Source: Lawsonibacter sp.
GTDB lineage: Bacteria > Bacillota > Clostridia > Oscillospirales > Oscillospiraceae
Length of the DNA stretch: 56,951 bases
Assembly: GCA_022801435.1 (NCBI GenBank)
Contig: JAAWSG010000008.1
Span: 1-56,951 of the forward strand
Reading direction: 5' to 3'
Shown: positions 16,178-23,965 of the stretch, one piece after another
Position numbering within the stretch: the first letter of the stretch is position 1
Layout: every line of letters starts with the position of its first letter
Made by a program: the position numbers and the translations under genes
The notes under the pieces: generated by a model
Databases searched by the model: none
Told to the model about the DNA's origin: nothing
Seen by the model: only the letters and a program-made list of their open reading frames with translations

Positions 16178-17416
16178 ATGGACCGTGTCATTTTTCACTG
16201 TGACCTGAACAGCTTTTACGCTTCGGTAGAACTGTTGTCCCATCCGGAGCTGCGTCATCTGCCTGTAGCGGTGTGCGGCGACCCGTCCAGCCGCCATGGC
16301 ATCATTTTGGCGAAAAACGAGCCCGCCAAGGCCTTTCAGGTGCGGACGGCAGAGACCATCTGGCAGGCAAAAAAGAAGTGTCCTAGCCTGGTCCTCCTCC
16401 CCGCCCACCACAAGCTGTACCGGGAATTTTCCCAAAAGGTCAACGCCCTGTACCAGGAGTACACCGACCTGGTGGAGCCCTTCGGCATTGATGAGAGCTG
16501 GCTGGATGTGACCGGCTCCCTCCACCTCTTCGGCGGAGACCCCAAGGAGCTGGCGAACCGGCTGCGGGACGAGGTGCGACGGCGGTTTGGGCTGACCATC
16601 TCGGTGGGGGTGTCCTTCAACAAGGTGTTCGCCAAGCTGGGCAGCGACTACAAAAAGCCGGACGCCACCACCGTCATTACCCGGGAAAATTTCCGCGCTC
16701 TGGTCTGGCCCCTCCCGGTGACCGATCTGCTCTACGTGGGCCGGGCGGCGGAGCGGACCTTTCAAAAATTTGGGGTACACACCATCGGAGACCTGGCCGC
16801 TTTCGATCAGGAACATCTGTTCACCCTGCTGGGCAAAAACGGCGTCCAGCTCCACAGCTACGCCTGCGGGGAGGACGCCTCCCCTGTGGCCCCCGCAGGT
16901 CAGTACACCCCGCCCAAGTCGGTGGGCAGCGGGTACACCTTCCCTCAAAACCTCCAGGGCCGGGAGGAGATCCGGGCGGGCATCGCACAACTGGCGGACC
17001 AGGTGGCCAGGCGGCTGCGAAAGTGCGGCATGAAGTGTCAAGGAATTTCACTTTCCGTCCGGGACCCCGGCTTCCAGGACAGGAGCCGGCAGTCCAGGCT
17101 GGAGCCCCCCACCGACCTGGCCCGGGAGCTGACCCAGGCCGCCTTCCAGCTGGCGGACAGCTTTTGGAAGATGGACAGCCCGGTACGGGCCCTCACCGTC
17201 ACGGCCATTTACCTCATCCCCGCGGAGGAGGCGGGAGCTCAGCTGGACCTGCTCTCCCAGGAGGCGGACGGGAAGCGGGAGCGCCTGGAACGGCTGGAGT
17301 GCGCCATGGACGCCATTCGCGCCAAGTACGGCTCGGGAGCCATCGCCCCCGCCAGCTTCTCACGGTCCGTCCCCCTGGAGAAGCACGCCCCTCCCCCTGG
17401 AGGGTACAGGGAGTAA
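16178..17416 (+). CDS. dinB: DNA polymerase IV (Y-family translesion polymerase)
   Basis: This 412-residue Y-family polymerase copies past DNA lesions at low fidelity. The catalytic acids are in FHCDLNSFYASVE (D9) and FGIDESWLDVTGS (D105, E106). The palm, the helix-hairpin-helix segment (RTFQKFGVHTIGDLAAF) and the little-finger domain are all present. I chose the ATG at 16178 because GGGAGG precedes it by 7 bases and MDRVIFHCDLNSF is the family N-terminus. No obvious beta-clamp-binding motif (QLxLF type) is visible at the C-terminus, which instead ends in a Pro-rich tail. The LexA-like site over the promoter fits damage induction. Confidence 0.95.
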   Translation: MDRVIFHCDLNSFYASVELLSHPELRHLPVAVCGDPSSRHGIILAKNEPAKAFQVRTAETIWQAKKKCPSLVLLPAHHKLYREFSQKVNALYQEYTDLVEPFGIDESWLDVTGSLHLFGGDPKELANRLRDEVRRRFGLTISVGVSFNKVFAKLGSDYKKPDATTVITRENFRALVWPLPVTDLLYVGRAAERTFQKFGVHTIGDLAAFDQEHLFTLLGKNGVQLHSYACGEDASPVAPAGQYTPPKSVGSGYTFPQNLQGREEIRAGIAQLADQVARRLRKCGMKCQGISLSVRDPGFQDRSRQSRLEPPTDLARELTQAAFQLADSFWKMDSPVRALTVTAIYLIPAEEAGAQLDLLSQEADGKRERLERLECAMDAIRAKYGSGAIAPASFSRSVPLEKHAPPPGGYRE

Positions 17417-17493
17417 AGTGATTTCACCTGTCAGTTTTGGGCTGTACTACAGCGCCTCCCAGACGCATATCCTGGGGTGTGGAGGTGTTGTCC

Positions 17494-18522
17494 ATGCCGC
17501 TGTCCTTCTGGGCCTTTCTGCATCAAGTTCAGATCAATCCCCCGCTGCTGGGGACAGTTTTGCTCACCCTGGCTGTTCTGCTGGTCAACGGCTGGACCGA
17601 CGCGCCCAACGCCATCGCTGGAGCGGTGGTAACGGGAGCCCTCCCCTTCCGCAGAGCCGTGCTCCTGGCGGCGGTGTGCAATTTTCTTGGCGTGCTGTGC
17701 GTCACGTCGGTGAACGCCTCGGTGGCGGAGACGGTGTACTCCATCGCCGCCTTTTCCGGAGGGAGTAAAGCGGCCCTCACCGCTCTGTGCGCCGCCATGG
17801 TCTCCATCGTGCTGTGGGCCTGCCTGGCCTGGCTCTTTGGCATCCCCACCAGCGAGAGCCACGCCCTGGTGGCCGGAGTCTCCGGGGCGGCGACAGCACT
17901 GGAGGGGAGTTTGTCCTGCATCCGGTGGGACTGCTGGGCCAGAGTGGGAGCGGGCCTGCTCCTCTCCGCCGCTGCGGGCTTCTGGGCGGGGAGAGCGGCC
18001 CAGAGGCGGCTTCTAGATGTAAAGGCATCTCCCCGTACACTCCGGATGGCCCAGATCCCCGCGGCGGCGTGCAGCAGTTTTCTCCACGGGGCCCAGGATG
18101 GACAGAAGTTTATCGGGGTTTTTCTTCTCGGCTCCGCTCTGGCCCGGGGACGGGGGGACGAGCAGACCTTCCTCATCCCCCTGTGGCTCATGCTCCTGTG
18201 CGCCGGCTTCATGGCCCTGGGCACGCTGATGGGCGGGAAAAAAATCATCTTCACCGTGGGCCGGGAGATGGTGGCCCTGGGACCCCGGGAGGGCCTCTCC
18301 GCCGACCTGGGGAGCATCGCCTGCCTGCTGGCCGGGACCCTGCTGGGGCTGCCCCTGTCCACCACCCATACCCGCACCTGCGCTCTGCTGGGGGCTGGCT
18401 CCTCCGGCGGCGGGCAGGTCCGCTGGAGGGTGGCCGGACGGGTCGCCCTGGCCTGGGCGCTCACCTTCCCTGGCTGTATGGCGGTAGGCTACTGGATGGC
18501 AAAGGTGTTTTTGGCGCTATAA
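17494..18522 (+). CDS. pit: PiT-family inorganic phosphate permease
   Basis: A 342-residue membrane protein with about ten hydrophobic segments. It shows the two PiT signatures: an N-terminal repeat LVNGWTDAPNAIAGAVVTGA and a C-terminal repeat with SFLHGAQDGQKFIGV. Also present are GIPTSESHALVAG and GLPLSTTHTRT. PiT carriers import metal-phosphate complexes with H+ or Na+. GGAGG lies 8 bases before the ATG at 17494. No PhoU-like chaperone gene accompanies it. The next gene encodes a ZIP metal transporter; since PiT carries divalent metal-phosphate, the pairing could be functional (inference). Confidence 0.93.
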   Translation: MPLSFWAFLHQVQINPPLLGTVLLTLAVLLVNGWTDAPNAIAGAVVTGALPFRRAVLLAAVCNFLGVLCVTSVNASVAETVYSIAAFSGGSKAALTALCAAMVSIVLWACLAWLFGIPTSESHALVAGVSGAATALEGSLSCIRWDCWARVGAGLLLSAAAGFWAGRAAQRRLLDVKASPRTLRMAQIPAAACSSFLHGAQDGQKFIGVFLLGSALARGRGDEQTFLIPLWLMLLCAGFMALGTLMGGKKIIFTVGREMVALGPREGLSADLGSIACLLAGTLLGLPLSTTHTRTCALLGAGSSGGGQVRWRVAGRVALAWALTFPGCMAVGYWMAKVFLAL

Positions 18523-18540
18523 TATTCTCATTGCGGCTTG

Positions 18541-18688
18541 CGTTGTACGGATTGGGATGTATGGGATAGCTAAATGACAGCCTCGCAGCGGTTCCTCCCG
18601 CACCCCCTCCCCTGCCCGCGCATAGCCTAGTCTGGAAGCAACCGTACAGGGCATACCCTGCGAGTCTTCCAGAAGGGGTTCGTACATC
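18541..18688 (+). ncRNA. Candidate structured leader of the ZIP gene with competing pairings
   Basis: Upstream of the ZIP start several complementary blocks overlap. TCTGGAAG (18631-18638) pairs with CTTCCAGA (18666-18673), whose end runs into the AGAAGGGG ribosome binding site. Inside it CAGGG (18647-18651) pairs with CCCTG (18656-18660). Alternative pairings compete: CTCGCAG (18582-18588) with CTGCGAG (18658-18664), and TGTACGG (18544-18550) with either CCGTACA (18642-18648) or CGTACA (18681-18686) just before the start codon. This is the logic of a translational switch. It does not match a riboswitch consensus I know. Confidence 0.4.
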
Positions 18689-19471
18689 GTGTTACAGGCA
18701 CTTACTTGGGCCGCCGGAGGCACAGGCTTTACCGCGCTGATGACCGCCGCCGGGGCCGCTGTTGTTTTCTTATTCCGCAAAAAAAATTCCGGGTCGCTCC
18801 ACCGGATCATGCTGGGCTTTGCCGCCGGGGTGATGATCGCGGCCAGCATGTGGTCCCTCCTCATCCCCGCCATTGAGAAGGCGCAGGCGCTGGGCCAGGT
18901 GGGGTGGCTCCCCGCCGCCGGAGGCTCGGTGCTGGGCATCGGCTTTCTGCTGCTGATGGACTGTCTGCTCCCCCACTTCGGGCCGGAGTCCTTCCACCGG
19001 AAAGCCTCCCCCAGCCGGACGGCGCTGCTGGTTCTGGCGGTCACCCTCCACAACATCCCGGAGGGTATGGCGGTGGGGGTCTCCTTCGCCCTGGCCGCCC
19101 AGAGCGGAGACACCGCCCTGCTCACCGCCTCCACCGCGCTGGCCATTGGCATCGGCATCCAGAACTTCCCCGAGGGCGCGGCCATCTCCCTCCCCCTCTA
19201 CCAGGAGGGGATGGGCAAGGGCAAGGCGTTCCTTATCGGGGCGCTGTCCGGCGTGGTGGAGCCCATCTTCGCCCTGCTCACCGTGCTGGTGGCCGGATCG
19301 GTGCAGCTGGTCCTCCCCTGGCTGCTCTCCTTTGCCGCCGGGGCCATGCTCTATGTGGTGGTGGAGGAGCTTATCCCGGAGGCCAACCTCTCTGAGGGCG
19401 GGCACGCCGGCACCCTGGGGGTCATGGCCGGTTTTTTGATTATGATGATCCTGGATGTGGCCCTGGGGTAA
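18689..19471 (+). CDS. ZIP-family divalent metal transporter
   Basis: A 260-residue membrane protein with eight hydrophobic segments, similar in size to the ZupT/YkvN group. The metal-site helices carry HNIPEGMAVG and QNFPEGAAIS, the paired motifs of TM4 and TM5, and EELIPE lies near the C-terminus. ZIP proteins import zinc, iron, manganese or other divalent metals into the cytoplasm. The start is GTG at 18689, with AGAAGGGG 10 bases upstream. The 166-base leader has competing complementary segments that may regulate translation. The metal cannot be told from the sequence. Confidence 0.92.
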   Translation: MLQALTWAAGGTGFTALMTAAGAAVVFLFRKKNSGSLHRIMLGFAAGVMIAASMWSLLIPAIEKAQALGQVGWLPAAGGSVLGIGFLLLMDCLLPHFGPESFHRKASPSRTALLVLAVTLHNIPEGMAVGVSFALAAQSGDTALLTASTALAIGIGIQNFPEGAAISLPLYQEGMGKGKAFLIGALSGVVEPIFALLTVLVAGSVQLVLPWLLSFAAGAMLYVVVEELIPEANLSEGGHAGTLGVMAGFLIMMILDVALG

Positions 19472-19479
19472 GAAAATGG

Positions 19480-19508
19480 TTGACACAGGGTTTGATGTCT
19501 GATATACT
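19480..19508 (+). promoter_or_regulatory. Promoter of the thiT-tatD operon
   Basis: A perfect TTGACA (19480-19485) and TATACT (19503-19508) are spaced by 17 bases, immediately upstream of the TPP aptamer. Confidence 0.8.
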
Positions 19509-19518
19509 GTCCTCACAA

Positions 19519-19612
19519 TCCAAGGGGCGCTGGCGCTATGCCGGCTGAGATGTGACGTATTGCCGTCTGGTCCCTCGAACCTGATCCGGGTAATGCCGGC
19601 GTAGGAATGCGA
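19519..19612 (+). ncRNA. TPP riboswitch (THI element) aptamer
   Basis: The segment holds the conserved THI-box blocks in order: GGGGCGC near the start, GGCTGAGA in the middle, then GAACCTGATCCGGGTAATGC and GCGTAGGAA at the end. This aptamer binds thiamine pyrophosphate. A terminator hairpin follows at 19639-19672, so control is by transcription termination: high TPP should shut off thiT and tatD. Confidence 0.96.
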
Positions 19613-19638
19613 TTTTAAGCGATTTGCCAGACTCTGAT

Positions 19639-19672
19639 CGTATGCCCACGCTTGCGGGCATACGATTTTTTT
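19639..19672 (+). terminator. Terminator of the TPP riboswitch expression platform
   Basis: CGTATGCCC (19639-19647) pairs with GGGCATACG (19656-19664), followed by seven T residues. It lies between the aptamer and thiT, 46 bases before the gene, and is the likely switchable element. Confidence 0.9.
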
Positions 19673-19717
19673 CGTTCCCGCGGGCACTTCCCAAAACATT
19701 TGAAGGAGGAAGTCCAT

Positions 19718-20299
19718 ATGAAACTCACCGCAGACACAGCCACGAAGCCCGCCGCAAAACAGCAGGTCCTGCTCCTGTGCGAGGGGGCGATGATGACCGC
19801 TCTGGCCCTGATCCTCAGCTATTTCAAGATCCAGTTCCTCCAGGCCGGCTCCATCAACTTCTGCATGGTCCCCATCATCCTCTTTGCCGTCCGCTGGGGT
19901 CTGGGACCCGGCCTGCTGGTAGGGGCCGCCTTTGGAACCCTGAAATTTTTCTGGGCGGAGGGCTTCGCCATCAATATCTGGTCCTTCCTGCTGGACTACT
20001 CGGTGGCCTACATGTTTGTGGGCATGGCGGGGCTGCTCCGCGGCCGGAGGCACGGCCTGCCCCTCGGCTGTCTGGCGGGCTGCTTCGGCCGGTTCCTCAT
20101 CCACTTCATCTCCGGCCTGACCATCTACCGCATCCTGATCCCCACTGAGCTGTTTGGCGTTATGTTCGAAAGCCCTGTACTCTTCTCCATTGGTTACAAC
20201 GGCTCCTATATGCTGCCCAGCACCATTGGCTGCTTCCTTGTCTGCCTGCTGCTGGAAAAACCCCTGGCTAAGTACCTGCCGGTACGGAACCGGACATGA
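19718..20299 (+). CDS. thiT: Energy-coupled thiamine transporter ThiT (ECF S-component)
   Basis: A 193-residue protein with six hydrophobic segments, the size and layout of ThiT, the S-component that binds thiamine and docks on a shared ECF energising module encoded elsewhere. The aromatic and acidic thiamine-site residues fit KFFWAEGFAINIWSFLLDY near the middle and the conserved SIGYNGSYMLP near the end. AAGGAGGA lies 7 bases before the ATG. The TPP riboswitch directly upstream independently supports thiamine as substrate. The stop codon overlaps the tatD start as ATGA. Confidence 0.95.
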   Translation: MKLTADTATKPAAKQQVLLLCEGAMMTALALILSYFKIQFLQAGSINFCMVPIILFAVRWGLGPGLLVGAAFGTLKFFWAEGFAINIWSFLLDYSVAYMFVGMAGLLRGRRHGLPLGCLAGCFGRFLIHFISGLTIYRILIPTELFGVMFESPVLFSIGYNGSYMLPSTIGCFLVCLLLEKPLAKYLPVRNRT

Positions 20300-21042
20300 T
20301 CGACACCCACTGCCACCTGGACCAGCTCTCCGACCCGGATTTGGAGAGCTGGTTTTCTCAAAATTTGGACGCCGTTGTGGCTCCGGCGATGGGGATGGAC
20401 TCTCTCCGGCGAATCCTGGCGCTGGCGGACCGGTGGCCGGGCCGGGTCCTGCCCGCCGCCGGAGTCCACCCGGAGAACAGCCCCTCCCTGGCCCAGGCGG
20501 AGGAGATGGCCCGCTGGATCGACCGGAACCACAGCCGCATCACCGCCGTGGGTGAGGTGGGCCTGCCCTGGTACACCCTCTCCCCCGGCGCGCCCATCCC
20601 CCCAGCCTCCCTGGAGATACTGGACCTGTTCCTGGACCGGGCTCTCCGGTTGGACCTGCCCGTCATCCTCCACGCGGTCCACGGGGCGGCGGCCCCCTGT
20701 CTGGCTCGTCTGCGGGCCAAGGGGGTCCGGCGGGCGGTGTTCCACTGGCTCAAGGCCCCGGAGGCGGTGGTCCGGGACATTCTGTCGGCGGGCTATTATG
20801 TCTCCGTCACTCCGGAGGTCACCACCCTGGAGCGGGACCATCGGCTGGCGGAGCTGGCCTTTCCGGACCGCCTTCTGCTGGAGACCGACGGGCCGGAGCC
20901 TCTCCGCGTCCCGCGAACAGGCCCCTCCTCCCCCCTGTGGGTCGCGGACAGCATCCGCTGGCTGGCCTGCCGCTTCGGCCTGACGCCGGAGGAGGCGGAG
21001 GCCCGGATGGACCGCAACGCCCGCGCCCTTTTCCGGATCTAG
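20296..21042 (+). CDS. TatD-family metal-dependent hydrolase
   Basis: A 248-residue TIM-barrel hydrolase of the TatD type. Metal-binding motifs are visible: DTHCHLD at residues 3-9, GEVGLPWY near 92-99, HAVHG near 123 and a TDGPE near 198. TatD enzymes are Mg-dependent nucleases or related phosphodiesterases. The protein is a little shorter and more divergent than classic TatD (FHW replaces the usual FHCF/HSF), so it may belong to a diverged branch. It overlaps thiT by ATGA and so is translated with it under TPP control, although no thiamine role for TatD is known. Confidence 0.88.
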   Translation: MIDTHCHLDQLSDPDLESWFSQNLDAVVAPAMGMDSLRRILALADRWPGRVLPAAGVHPENSPSLAQAEEMARWIDRNHSRITAVGEVGLPWYTLSPGAPIPPASLEILDLFLDRALRLDLPVILHAVHGAAAPCLARLRAKGVRRAVFHWLKAPEAVVRDILSAGYYVSVTPEVTTLERDHRLAELAFPDRLLLETDGPEPLRVPRTGPSSPLWVADSIRWLACRFGLTPEEAEARMDRNARALFRI

Positions 21043-21049
21043 CACCCCC

Positions 21050-21523
21050 TCAATGCCCCTCGATGTTATTGGGGAAGGGTGCGCCGGTGTTTTTGTACAG
21101 GAGCCAGCAGCCCTCCGTATCCCGGGGGACCGCCAGCTCCTCTAAAAAGGGGAATTGTTCGGGGTGCTCCTCCCGCCGGGCCGCCAGCTCCTCCAGGGGC
21201 GCGGCCCAGAGGGACCACTCGTCCAGATCGCCGTCTGCCCGGCAGACCTGCTGGACCGTCTCCGGGTCCGCCGCCGTTCGGAAGAGAACCGCGGACAGCA
21301 GGTCCACATGGTTGCCCGTCCCGGAGGTATTCCCGACCTCGGTATAACGGTCCAGGATTTCCGTTTGGGGGAGGGTTTTCTCCAGATGCCGGACCATCTC
21401 CCTGGTCTGCCGTCCGCCCGCCCAGTGGTTCACCGCCATCCCCGCCGCCTCATAGAGCACCAGCAGGGCGAGGAGCACCAGGGGCAGAGCGAGTATCCCC
21501 TTCCAAATACGGCGCAGCTGCAT
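21050..21523 (-). CDS. Small single-pass membrane protein after sigG
   Basis: A 157-residue protein I do not recognise. One hydrophobic helix near residues 8-28 (WKGILALPLVLLALLVLYEA) anchors a soluble domain of about 125 residues with no cysteine pairing or catalytic motif visible. AGGAGGG lies 7 bases before the ATG at 21523. It is downstream of sigG in the same direction with a 53-base gap, so it may be expressed with sigG and act in sporulation; that is inference from position only. It is convergent with tatD with only 7 bases between them and no terminator visible there. Confidence 0.65.
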   Translation of the reverse strand: MQLRRIWKGILALPLVLLALLVLYEAAGMAVNHWAGGRQTREMVRHLEKTLPQTEILDRYTEVGNTSGTGNHVDLLSAVLFRTAADPETVQQVCRADGDLDEWSLWAAPLEELAARREEHPEQFPFLEELAVPRDTEGCWLLYKNTGAPFPNNIEGH

Positions 21524-21576
21524 AGCCGATCCCTCCTGTCCATCCCAGTATACCCCCCGGGGCGGACACAAGTCAA

Positions 21577-22347
21577 TCACATCTCCTTCCGAATCTGCCG
21601 CAGGGCGTTTTTCTCCAGCCGGGAGACCTGGGCCTGGGAGATCCCGATCTCAACGGACACCTCCATCTGGGTCTTGCCCTGGAAAAACCGCATAGCCAGG
21701 ATTTTCTTCTCCCGCTCGGTGAGGTGGTCCACCGCCTCCCGGAGGGCGATGTGCTCCACCCACATCTCGTCATTGTTTTTGTTGTCCTTCACCTGGTCCA
21801 TGACGCAGATGGTGTCCCCGCTGTCCGAGTACACCGGCTCATAGAGGGAGACGGGCTCCAAAATGGCGTCCAGGGCGAAGACCACGTCCTCCCGCTTGAG
21901 CTCCAGGATTTTGGCAATCTCATCCACGCTCGGCTCCCGCTGGTGCTGCGCCATATAGGCCTCCTTGGCCTGAAGCACCTTATAGGCGGTGTCCCGCATG
22001 GCCCGGGAGACCCGCATGGTGCTGTTGTCCCGAAGGTAGCGGCGAATCTCCCCCACGATCATGGGCACGCCGTAGGTGGAAAATTTCACGTCCAGATCGG
22101 TATTGAAGTTGTCGATGGCCTTGATGAGCCCGATGCACCCCACCTGGAACAGGTCGTCGGCATTCTCCCCCCGGTTGGTGAAGCGCTGGATGACCGAGAG
22201 GACCAGCCGCAGATTGCCCGCGATCAGTTCCTCTCTGGCCCGCTGGTCCCCCTCCTTGGCCCGCAGGAGGAGCGCACGGGTCTCCTCGCTCTTCAGCACC
22301 TTCAGCTTGGCGGTGTTGACGCCGCATATCTCTACCTTGTGCTGCAT
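21577..22347 (-). CDS. sigG: RNA polymerase sporulation sigma factor SigG
   Basis: A 256-residue sigma-70-family protein whose N-terminus VEICGVNTAKLKVLKSEET is the diagnostic SigG opening. Region 2 has NADDLFQVGCIGLIKAIDNF and TYGVPMIVGEIRRYLRDN; region 4 has the helix-turn-helix TQMEVSVEIGISQAQVSRLE. SigG directs late forespore transcription in endospore formers, so the organism carries the sporulation programme. The Shine-Dalgarno GGGAGG (spacing 8) is inside a long hairpin at 22351-22406, which predicts translational restraint. Its upstream neighbour is a DUF523 gene, not spoIIGA-sigE as in Bacillus. Confidence 0.97.
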   Translation of the reverse strand: MQHKVEICGVNTAKLKVLKSEETRALLLRAKEGDQRAREELIAGNLRLVLSVIQRFTNRGENADDLFQVGCIGLIKAIDNFNTDLDVKFSTYGVPMIVGEIRRYLRDNSTMRVSRAMRDTAYKVLQAKEAYMAQHQREPSVDEIAKILELKREDVVFALDAILEPVSLYEPVYSDSGDTICVMDQVKDNKNNDEMWVEHIALREAVDHLTEREKKILAMRFFQGKTQMEVSVEIGISQAQVSRLEKNALRQIRKEM

Positions 22348-22350
22348 AAC

Positions 22351-22406
22351 AAAGACCTCCCGCCCGGTTGATACTGTATTTCCAGTATCTCCGGGGGGAG
22401 GTCTTT
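22351..22406 (-). promoter_or_regulatory. Long hairpin that buries the sigG ribosome binding site
   Basis: AAAGACCTCCC (22351-22361) is a perfect 11-base complement of GGGAGGTCTTT (22396-22406). Inside it CCCGG (22363-22367) pairs with CCGGG (22391-22395), and GATACTG (22370-22376) with CAGTATC (22383-22389) around a 6-base loop. In the minus-strand mRNA the 3' arm contains the whole sigG Shine-Dalgarno, 3 bases before the ATG. Total stem is 23 pairs with one bulge. Confidence 0.85.
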
Positions 22407-22492
22407 CATACGGACCGGCCAGCCGCTAAATTTTTTATCGTCAGACGGTTTTCGATGGATTTTTGTCTCCCTGCCGTTCTGGAGGGAGGGGG

Positions 22493-22933
22493 TCACTGAT
22501 ACAGCCAAGCGGGCAGGTGCTCCTCGTCTATGACCTCGATCCCCGCGTCGGAGAGCAGCCGGGCGGCCACCCCCCAGCCCGGGGTCAGGGCCCCGGTGAA
22601 GCTGCCGTCATAGACCTCCCCGCTGCCGCAGGAGGGGGAACGGGCCTTGAGGATGGCAATGTCACAGTCCCGCTCCCTGGCGATGGCCAGAACCCGCTCC
22701 GCCCCCGCCCGGTACTGAGAGGTCACGTCCTCCCCCTCCCGGGTCAATACCCGCCCGTCCGGCTGAAGTTCCGCCGGGGGCCGGGGGGTCTCCAGCCCGC
22801 CCAGCACCTCGGGACAGACGGGAATTAAATTGTGCCCCGCCCGGTGCAGCTCAATGATCTGACGGTCCAGGCGGCTCTGCCCATCATAGCGGCAGGGCTC
22901 CCCCAAAAAACAGTGGCTGACTAAAATATTCAT
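22493..22933 (-). CDS. DUF523-family protein
   Basis: A 146-residue protein of the DUF523 family. It opens MNILVSHCFLGEPCRYDGQ, the family signature with two early Cys residues, and has PVCPEVLGGLETPRPPAEL and LKARSPSCGSGEVYDGSF. The conserved Cys residues suggest a metal or Fe-S site; no reaction is established that I can cite. I chose the start at 22933 because GGGAGG lies 6 bases before it and the family begins there. It is upstream of sigG on the same strand with a 145-base gap holding the sigG leader hairpin. Confidence 0.9.
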   Translation of the reverse strand: MNILVSHCFLGEPCRYDGQSRLDRQIIELHRAGHNLIPVCPEVLGGLETPRPPAELQPDGRVLTREGEDVTSQYRAGAERVLAIARERDCDIAILKARSPSCGSGEVYDGSFTGALTPGWGVAARLLSDAGIEVIDEEHLPAWLYQ

Positions 22934-23141
22934 ATGTACCCTCCCGTTTTCCGCGGTCAGAAATGAAGGTTCCAGCGTATCCCTCCACATACCGCGCCTC
23001 CACACAGTTCTGCCGCTACTATACCATATGGACCTGGGCTTGGCAAGTATCCGCTCCGGCCCCAACGCTCCAAGGACGGGCCGCATACATGTTAAGCCTG
23101 TCTGTGTCACATACTAAGGCGCAAAAGGAGGCATTGCGCAT

Positions 23142-23831
23142 ATGGAAGAAGAACGCACGGAGGAACAGCTGCTTTCCGAACACCCTATTGAGGAGCTTGG
23201 TTCCTCTCTGATCCAGTCGGAGCGGGGGACCATCTATGTCCTGACCATTGTGGGGCAGATTGAGGGCCACCAGCTGCTCCCCCCCACCAGCAAGAGCACC
23301 AAGTACGAGCACGTCCTCCCCCTGCTCGCCTCGCTGGAGGGCAGCCGGCAGATTGACGGTCTGCTGATTCTGCTGAACAACGGCGGCGGGGACGTGGAGG
23401 CGGGCCTGGCCATCTCGGAGGTCATCGCCTCCATGTCCAAGCCCACCGTCTCCCTGGTTCTGGGGGGAAGCCACTCCATCGGGGTCCCTCTGGCGGTGTC
23501 GGCCAAAAAATCCTTTATCGCCCCCTCCGCCGCCATGACCATCCACCCGGTGCGGCTCAACGGCCTGGTCATCGGCGTGCCCCAGACCTTCTACTACTTT
23601 GAGCGCATTCAGGAGCGCATCCTGCAATTCGTCACCGCCAACAGCGGGGTTAAGCGGGAGGCCTTTACCAAGCTGATGCTCCAGACGGGAGAGCTGGCTG
23701 CCGATGTGGGCAGCGTCATCTACGGCGAGGAGGCGGTGGAGCTGGGCCTCATCGACCGGATCGGCGGGCTGTCCGACGCTCTGGAGTGCCTGTACAGCAT
23801 GATCGAGGAGAAAAAGGAGACGCAAAAGTAG
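23142..23831 (+). CDS. tepA: TepA/ClpP-type serine protease-like protein
   Basis: A 229-residue member of the ClpP/crotonase-fold protease family, TepA group. Visible features are the oxyanion strand LNNGGGDVEAG, the catalytic Ser in GGSHSIGVPLA (about residue 110), the His in MTIHPVRL (about 135) and a C-terminal Asp-containing helix. A ClpP-like core is preceded by about 30 acidic N-terminal residues. In Bacillus, tepA lies next to spoIIIE, and here ftsK/spoIIIE is 1 kb downstream, supporting the assignment. It would act in the cytoplasm. AAGGAGG lies upstream of the ATG. Confidence 0.85.
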   Translation: MEEERTEEQLLSEHPIEELGSSLIQSERGTIYVLTIVGQIEGHQLLPPTSKSTKYEHVLPLLASLEGSRQIDGLLILLNNGGGDVEAGLAISEVIASMSKPTVSLVLGGSHSIGVPLAVSAKKSFIAPSAAMTIHPVRLNGLVIGVPQTFYYFERIQERILQFVTANSGVKREAFTKLMLQTGELAADVGSVIYGEEAVELGLIDRIGGLSDALECLYSMIEEKKETQK

Positions 23832-23862
23832 GTGCGGGCCTCTGTGCCCCACCTGTTTTTTT
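23829..23862 (+). terminator. Probable terminator after tepA
   Basis: An imperfect stem (AGGTG-GGG with CCC-CACCT, one bulged C) is followed by a run of seven T residues, directly after the tepA stop codon. Confidence 0.65.
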
Positions 23863-23965
23863 ATCCGGGAAAGAGCCCGAGAAAAATACTGGAATTTTCC
23901 TCCGTCATGTGTTAATATAGTAGTAGCGTCCTCTGGGACCATCTATTACCGGGAGGTACATCAAT

